This document shows positions 57,380 through 64,000 of a stretch of 64,000 bases of DNA, piece by piece. The stretch lies in NCBI GenBank assembly GCA_029448655.1, contig JACCLO010000002.1, positions 2,790,001 to 2,854,000 of the forward strand, given 5' to 3'. The position numbers were made by a program, and so were the translations under genes. Source of the stretch: Wolfiporia cocos. Lineage: Eukaryota > Basidiomycota > Agaricomycetes > Polyporales > Phaeolaceae. A model generated the notes under the pieces. The model worked only from the letters and a program-made list of their open reading frames with translations, was not told the DNA's origin and did not search any database. Each line of letters opens with the position of its first letter. The stretch's first letter is position 1.

Positions 57380-57850
57380 TCCCAAGATGATGCTTCTCCT
57401 TTATCCACTTCGCTACATGCTATGCCGACGATGGCGAGTGCATTCAACTCGCTCGATGAGCAGAGTTGTGAGTGCGATGTGCCCTGATGCTGGAGAAGAA
57501 CACTGATGTACGGCGTGCGCAGGGATCGCGACAGCGTACTTGCTAACATCGACCGTCTTCCAGCCATTTTGCGAGCGCGCGTGTGACTTCTTCGGTTGCA
57601 AGGTGCGTGAGCAGCGCGCACAAACGGTCGGTGCTGACGTGCGCAGCGCAGTTGATGCTCTTCATTGCAATCGGCATCTTTGAGTTTGGCTCGCTGATGA
57701 CGGCGACCGTGGAAAATTTCTTCTGGCTCTGCTGTGCGCGTGCAGTCACTGGCATCGGCGGTGCAGGGCTCATGGTGCGTGTTCTAAGCATTGAATTCTG
57801 CGCACAGGACTGACGGCACGCATAGGTGGTCATCATGGTCATGATAAGCC
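57380..57850 (+). pseudogene. MFS transporter fragment (DHA2-like)
   Basis: Three exons join to give a run typical of drug:H+ antiporters: AMPTMASAFNSLDEQSW, IATAYLLTSTVFQPF, LMLFIAIGIFEFGSLM and CCARAVTGIGGAGLM. Splice sites are intact (for example GTGAGTGCG to GTGCGCAG, and a GTGCGT donor after GGAGLM). Only the first three or four of 12-14 spans are present and the start of TM1 is not found. After VVIMVMISQ the frame leads into unrelated sequence, so this is a truncated relic. Confidence 0.6.
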
Positions 57851-57933
57851 AGTACGTATTTTGTTTCAACACATCCTGTGTGCTCTCGAGGCATTCCTAT
57901 TTTATCTCCATCTAGTCTCTCCTTTCCCTCACT

Positions 57934-58676
57934 ATGGGCCAAGCAGCCTCCCGAAATCGCGCACAAACTCCCACAGCACCGGTAGATAGCACGCCTTCCG
58001 AGGCAGGCACCAGCACGGCAGCATCGTCGTTGAGGACTGTATCTCACGCAACCTTCGCCAAAGCGTTCTGGGTTTGCTCTCCCACTCACGCTCGTCGAGC
58101 TCTCTTAACAGTAGTCCCTCGTCCCACAACGGCGCGCAAGACGCACAGCCCCCAAAGAAACGATGGCGCTCATCAAAGCGCTGGTCAAAGGCCCTATCGT
58201 CATTTATATCGCGCTCGCGGCCATCGTCGGAAGTCATGTCGGGCTCGAACCGCAACTCTGCTATCTCTTCCAACAGCAGCCCAGGAATTTCAATCCTGAC
58301 CCGACTCCCGCAGAAGATGCCACTTCGTCCTCAGAACAACACGATAATGTTGCTGGCGAGGCTGACGGACAGCCACGGCCGTTGTCACCAGCAAGCATTG
58401 ATGTGCTGGAAACGCTTCTGAGGTGCGTGCATCTTGCCTCGTTTTCTCCGCATGATTGACTCTTCGGTAGTGTTGCTGCGGCTGCCACAGCAGCATCTCT
58501 CTTCTCCCCCGGGATTGCGTTCCCAGGCCACGGTAATGGTACTGCAACGGCTACACCAGGCTCTAATCGCCCGATGTCCCCTACTCCCACCGCAGACATT
58601 GGCGGGTCTTGCTGGTCTGGGTATGGATCCTCTAGGAGTTAATCCAGGACAGGCACCCAGCGTTGCTCAGGTTTAG
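57934..58676 (+). pseudogene. MGQAASR protein, probably frameshifted
   Basis: Begins MGQAASRNRAQTPTAPVDS, a possible N-myristoylation start that I associate loosely with Ser-rich Agaricomycete RING-type proteins. After about 40 residues the expected continuation (LRQSVLGLLSHSRSSSSLNS, then PPKKRWRSSKRWSKALSSFI) lies in another frame with no credible intron. Further pieces follow (EDATSSSEQHDN, then SVAAAATAASLFSPG after an intron near 58422). No RING Cys/His pattern is seen. I treat it as a broken gene; a missed splice is the alternative. Confidence 0.35.
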
Positions 58677-59046
58677 CGCGATGGACGCGACCGTATCCAC
58701 AACGTATGGGAGAACATGCGCGACCGCCTTGGATTGCATTCGCGGAATTCTGTATTCCACATGGTGACGGGCTCGGACAGCTTAGATTCGTATGAAGCTC
58801 TTTGGTATGTTCACAGATTGTCTGACAGTGCAACATGTCTGATTTCGAATATTCAGGGAGCTCGCGTTGATGACCCGGCTGTCGTTCATACCTTTACGAG
58901 CACCGGACAAATCAGCGATATGTTAACGTTCGTCGTTCCATGATCGTATCTTACTGCCACGGTGTATGAAAGATAATCAAATCGCTTATTGCCCCTTTGC
59001 AAATAGTGTTTTAACTAATTGTCCGTAATATGAGGTATCTGCATCA
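58677..59046. other. intergenic, 370 bases
   Basis: Possible remnant of the preceding gene near 58680-58740 (RDRIHNVWENMRDRLGL), otherwise nothing recognised. Confidence 0.3.
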
Positions 59047-59582
59047 TCAATTGTCCCATTCCATGTCGCTGCCCTGCTGCTGCTGTTCATTGCGTTTTGG
59101 CTTGCCCGGCTTGCCAGCTTGTGGTGGCTGTGTCGCGATGGCAGACGTAACAGCCCCTAGTTTACCTCTCGGACGCCACTTCGTAAGGGGATCCTCCCTG
59201 CGAGCGCATATGTTAACAGACGTTCAATATTCAACGGTAACATCGGTAGGATCCAGTACCTTACGCACATGACTGGGTCCTTGGAAATAGGAACGCTATA
59301 CGTCACATCGAACCCAGGTAAGTGCGACGTAGAGAGGACACAGCAAGCTCCATACTAGTCCTCATGATCTTGGCCATTATCGAATTTGGTAGATTGAGGA
59401 GCTGTGCCATACATGCTAGTGGCGGAAGGGATTGCGCTCAACGCGTCATCGCTGGGCGCTGTGTTAGATGTCCGTTGACACACACAGCATTCCCATATCA
59501 CTCACGTCGTTGGCAAACGCTCTGCCCCAGTGTAGACATCGGGCTCGCCTAGCATCACCTTCTCGGAAATAGAGGACGACAT
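59047..59582 (-). CDS. W-x-R-G family small protein 4 (116 aa)
   Basis: Fourth member. Exons: 59582-59506, 59451-59356, 59295-59269 and 59197-59047 (351 nt), introns all phase 2. Starts MSSSISEKVMLGEPDVYTGA. The core is MEDPLTKWRPRGKLGAVTSA; it lacks the KPT that follows in the other members. The tail is Gln/Lys-rich and ends GSDMEWDN. Its first two exons have exactly the same lengths (77 and 96 nt) as those of member 5, so 4 and 5 form a subgroup. Confidence 0.65.
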
Positions 59583-60723
59583 AAGATGCTGTGGAACTAA
59601 GCAATGACAGTGACTTCCGTCTAGGTGCAATGTGAGTGCGCAACGACTTGGCTTTTGTCCTATTCGTATCTATATATTGCATTTTTCGTCTCGTGGCACC
59701 TACGCCACAATGTGAGACGTCACATTGCGTGAAGACGCCACAGCTCAAATTACAGTATGCACGCATCGTACAGCATCATCACCGCCGGTTGAAGCCAACG
59801 ACATCGATCTGATCTGACGCTCAATCGGGAGTCATCATGCCCAAAATGATCATACCCCACCTGCCTTCACATAACGCTGCGGTGTTGTGCCACTCAGACC
59901 ACTGGAGTAGTATGCGGGATCCTGGTAAGTCTCACTGTGTTGGACCAGAGCCTGTACAGTCTGATACCCCTTGAGACCTAGATCTCGGGGCTATTCGAGG
60001 GGAAGGTCTTCTGGATCGGACCATAAGATACTATTAGGCCAAGCGCCACACTTTCATCGCCTCTTTGTTGACACCTTCTGACGGGCTACCGCAGTCCATA
60101 TTGCGCCCGTTAATGGCGCTCGTGCGGAACGTATTCTCTAGGAGTCTTCGCACTCTGGTCAGGGGTCCTATATCGAAGACCTGCGGATCGTGCACGGGCC
60201 CGGCCATGTTCGAGCTGCAGCACCCGTGCAGTCTCCGGCTTCCAAAGGATGAAAACCTGCGATACATTAGATATCACATCGCGCATCATATCATGGGACC
60301 CTTTTATGCTCATGCTCCGCAAGCTCTTCAGGGGTGTCCTCGTGTTACACGCGATATGATAGGTTGGCGATTATTCAACCTTGAACCAGAGTGACGATTG
60401 GCTAGAACTCTTGGATTCAAGGGTTCGCCGGTCATTCTACACAGGCTTGCAAGACATCGGCGACTCTCAAGACCGTTCATTCTTAGTCGGTTGCAATTAG
60501 AAGTTTTAGTCCATTGTTTGTCATATCATTTACTGCTACTACAGACCACCAGACATAGAAGGCGATACAACGACTCAAGAATTACTGATGCATAGAAGAT
60601 TACAAAATACTTGTTAGTTAACTGTCCATGCCAAAACATGCAATGTAGCAAAAAGAGGGTGGTGCATATATCAAATACTCTAGCTAATGTCGACGCAAAT
60701 CCTGAGCAATACAAACTTCGGGA
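59583..60723. other. intergenic, 1.1 kb
   Basis: Open frames on both strands near 60034-60394 are unrecognised. No further family member found. Confidence 0.4.
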
Positions 60724-61212
60724 TCATCTCTGTCTAACCGATGAGGGCTTGCCGGTCTGCGAGTTCGCGCCCCCCGTGGTCCCAGTAGGTTTCGTGGTCT
60801 TGCCTCTAGGGTGCCACCCCGCAAAGGGATCTTCTCTGCAGCAGACAGTGTCAGAAACTCAACATTAGCCCCCAAACCTCAACTTACCCTGTGACTGAGT
60901 CAGGTGAAGAGGGGACGCTAATCGTCAGGGCAAATCAGGTCAGTGCAACCTTGCATGGACGTGGCAACTTCCATACCTATCTCTGTCATGCTCAGTGGAG
61001 TTGAACTCGGGGTACTCGGTTCCCGCGCCAGCGGAAGTTGGTTTCATACCGGTGGCATATAACATACCATCGCTAGATAGGTTGTGTCAATCATGTATTA
61101 ACATTCACAGGTATGCCTATGCCGTATCCACTCACGTCGCCGCCGATGACCCCGGTGCTGAGGGTGTGCGGGGGGCGTGCATCATTGCGTCTTTCGCAGC
61201 AGAGGACGACAT
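60724..61212 (-). CDS. W-x-R-G family small protein 5 (104 aa)
   Basis: Fifth member. Exons: 61212-61136, 61072-60977, 60917-60888 and 60835-60724 (315 nt), introns all phase 2. Starts MSSSAAKDAMMHAPRTPSAP. The core is GEDPFAGWHPRGKTTKPTGT, then a short Gly/Thr/Ser-rich tail ending SSVRQR. Shares the MSSS start and exon lengths of member 4, and the KPT of members 1-3. Function unknown. Confidence 0.65.
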
Positions 61213-61953
61213 GAGGATATGCGGATATGAATATACGATGCTGGGTGGTGCGAGTGTGAATACGCCAGTGGCTGCGACATGCCCGTTTATATCTGACCCA
61301 TATAAGACCTCCTTCATCTCCGTGGCGGGTCCGCCGCGAATCGCGGCTGCAGCACACAGCATGAAGATGCCACACTCTGCAGACGAACTCAGTCTGCACA
61401 GCGCCTTGTCGAGAAGCTACTAGCTGGCGCACAGCAAAGCGGCACTTGTACGTCATACGGCGCCGATGCATGGTGATTGACGCTCTACGTACTACAGTTG
61501 CGCGCTAGCACTGGCTGAAGCGCTGAGGTTCGTGCTCTACTGATTCCTCACGGCGACAGAGCTATGCGCTATACTTTACGGAAGCTATTGCAAATGTGGG
61601 CATAGTCATACAAACTCTGAGCTTGGGATTGTTTTAAGGCGTGGCGCTCTCTACCACCAAAGCGATATGCAACTTTCACATGTCCGAATAGCCTAGTTGC
61701 CGGATTTCAAAGGCCGTGTTTCGTTGAGTCAGATGCATCTCTCGTGCATCGTGCATGACACCGCGGCGATAAACTGCTACCTTCTGCGAAGGGCCATTAG
61801 TTAATGTAACTCAGCCCGCATTCTCAGCCGATATCCAATATATGCGGAGTAAGTCCTGTCAGATGGGTAAGTCCCGTGTCATAGCATAGCCATGAGCGTA
61901 TAAAGCTCGACTCCAGCCTGATGCTCCCGTCCTACTGCTCTCATCAAACAACC
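61213..61953. promoter_or_regulatory. divergent intergenic region
   Basis: 741 bases between family gene 5 (-) and the WW-like gene (+). TATA-like sequence gcgtataaagctcg lies near 61897-61910, about 50 bases before the proposed start at 61954. Confidence 0.4.
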
Positions 61954-64000
61954 ATGTCTTCCCTCAGCAATAGCGAAAACCTGCAAACTCGCGCACCGTC
62001 TTATAAGATCTCACGGGCCGACTTCGTTATAGAGTTTCCGTCCATATCGTCTGACAAGACACGACTTGCCGAGAGCGACCCTCCTGCTTACGAGGAGACC
62101 ATATTGCTTCAACCAATCACCCCGGCACAGAATAAACGTTATGATCTTAGTTTCACGTGCGTACTGCTATGTTGAGGTAGAAGACAGCTCTCATTCTGCT
62201 TTGTCAATAGAATTTATCCAGGACATCGTACAATCTCGTCTGGACCAACGCAATCATTAGCAGACAAGACGTATGTATATCCAGAGATGGTGCGCAATTT
62301 GTCTCACAAACATATTACAGATCAGCAATACCAGGCGACTGGATGCCGCATTTCAATCCTGAAGGCTCTCCATACTATGTGCATCAGTCGAAAGCTATTG
62401 GCATCATAATTGTCACGGATGCCCAATTGCATAAACAGGAACTATCCTCAAAAGTAATCGCTGGTATACAGAAAATACTCAAGATAATTGCTTTCGCACA
62501 TATCAAGTTGCCGATAGATTGTGAACTTTACATTGGCGTTGATGAGGGGGACTCTGCATGCCGTTACTATCTGATCGATCACGAGTCTCAGACGGAATTT
62601 TGGCTGCAAGATGTTAATTCTGGTGATCTTGAGATCCCACAAGTTACATCCGAAGAACATTTGAGTGAGTTGTCTGGCGATGGAAGCGTATTCTTGCTCA
62701 TTGGTCGTTAGAATTGATCAAACAGGGACATTACTGGACCCATATGGAGTATTTTCCGCATAGACCAGTGACACAGCGTCTCCGCAACGAATTGGTGGAC
62801 ATCTTACGGCATTCTGCGTTAGGTTCGTAGACATCAACATGCAGTTTTCCCTCGTTTGGATTCGCTCATCGAATCATCACTTGCAGATTATTTAACGTCG
62901 GACAGTTCCACGGTGCCGTACGATGCAGACCAATGCACAAAATTCATTCAGCTTATTCACGGAGACCGTATGTTCTATGCCATCACTCACAGCCTCGTAC
63001 TCATGTGTGCGTGCTTCTGCAGAATTGCACAGTCCATACACAACATGTGTAATCGGTATGTACTGCCATTTCCGAAGCCTTCGGTCTCCGCAACTCATCA
63101 CGAGATCCAGCTAGAATCTGGGTTACTATATGTACGCGCTTCGGAAGCTCCATGATGCACCTCGCACTCATGGCCGCACAGGTCATCATCGCTTTAGTCA
63201 CTATTATGGCGAAGACTACGCGCGCCTTTGTCGATTCCATAGGCGCCTTGATCTGCCCTGTCCCCAACGAAGTATTCCGATGAGGCTATGCTCAGTCTTT
63301 CTGTTCGGAATCTCCAAGCCCATACAGGGTGAACTTGAGCGGCTTTTCGTTGATAAGATGGTGTACGCAATACACTGGAGAAAATTTGTGACAGGGCAAA
63401 AAGCCATATGGCGCGAGTCCTTGTACCTGGTATGCGCCACACCTTCTATCATTCTTCACTGCATTCTCATATTTCTGCATACAGTCCTCTGGCTTCCTAG
63501 TGTCAGCAGTTTTCTAGTACGGCACTGCTGAAATGGGCGCTGACCGACCTCCACAAGCAGAGCTAATGCTATGTTTTCTTCACGGGCCTCCCACGAGGCG
63601 TCCCAGTACATCGGCTTCATATCAGCGCTTTTCTCCATTGGAGCCATTACGTCTGCCGTCACCCTCTTGCATCGCTATACCGCAGGAGAAGACGCCAACG
63701 CTGGCTGTGTGGTCCGTTTTCATTTGTCATGGCCTAATCTTCTCCGTTGCTGATCGGATCTATGCACTTTTGCTAGGCTCAACATCTGAGTGATCTCGAA
63801 CATATTCGTTTGGGCTTTGCGCCTATCGCCATCATATACAGCCTTCCAAAGGCACTTCTTTTCTGGTCTTTGATCGTACTCACCGTGCAAATATTGCTGC
63901 TCTTGGTAGAACTTCCTGGGATTGCGCACAAGATCCTCGCCGTTGCCATTATGGTAGCCATTGGTTGGGTAGTCCGCATCATTCTCTCCCAGGCGGCTCT
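61954..64000 (+). CDS. WW-like multi-span membrane protein, partial at right edge
   Basis: 5' part of an Agaricomycete family of unknown function. Starts MSSLSNSENLQTRAPSYKIS. After introns at about 62158-62211 and 62272-62331, a WW-like segment reads GDWMPHFNPEGSPYYVH. An alpha/beta region follows (KAIGIIIVTDAQLHKQELS, CELYIGVDEGDSACRYYLID), then RLDMPCP-like residues, SKPIQGELERLFVDKMVYAI and HWRKFVTG. C-terminal spans include SLYLVCATPSIILHCILIFL, YIGFISALFSIGAITSAVTL and IIYSLPKALLFWSLIVLTVQ, then ILAVAIMVAIGWVVRIIL at the edge. Exon joins after 62711 are approximate. Confidence 0.6.

Overview
The window is nuclear DNA from a filamentous basidiomycete, most likely an Agaricomycete. Almost every gene is split by many 45-60 bp GT-AG introns with short exons. 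Several products belong to families I know mainly from mushrooms and polypores: a 7TM receptor-like protein, a Ser/Thr-rich membrane sensor, a WW-like multi-TM protein and a DUF6698-like mobile-element gene. There are no operons, ribosome-binding sites or CRISPR arrays. I cannot name the species or order.

Region 1 (1-34.2 kb) is gene-dense and largely conserved housekeeping. In order: an HSL-type esterase (cut by the left edge), D-serine dehydratase, Rab4, a Ser/Thr-rich single-pass membrane protein, a conserved membrane protein of unknown function, a GT31-like galactosyltransferase, a GST-like protein, SGT1 (CS-SGS only), dihydrofolate reductase, mitochondrial bL36, a DMT/SLC35F-type transporter, a PPZ-type phosphatase, ribosomal protein uS17 (S11), a 7TM receptor-like protein, DNA ligase I, mitochondrial pyruvate carrier MPC1 and a protein with a duplicated domain. 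The genes alternate strands and share short promoter regions; I see no pathway clustering.

Region 2 (34.2-52.3 kb) is a gene-poor repeat island. It holds hAT-like GC-rich termini at both ends and a pair of 1,392-bp inverted-repeat arms. One arm was split by a 2,658-bp element that made an exact 10-bp target duplication and carries dense CAAGTGA arrays. The island also holds four solo LTRs of one family (484-503 bp) and one solo LTR of another, most with exact 5-bp target duplications, a 666-bp TA-flanked MITE-like element, and a decayed DUF6698-like gene that two of the LTRs interrupt.

Region 3 (52.3-61.2 kb) holds the most unusual feature: five small paralogous genes, all on the minus strand. 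Each can be read as exactly four exons with all three introns in phase 2, and each ends in a short signature around W-[HR]-x-R-G followed by a Lys-rich or Pro-rich tail. I recognise no known family. Relics of an MFS transporter and of another gene lie between members.

Region 4 (61.9 kb to the right edge) is the 5' part of a WW-like multi-TM protein gene.

Exon joins were worked out by eye from splice consensus, reading frame and family conservation. Start codons and exon ends are predictions.
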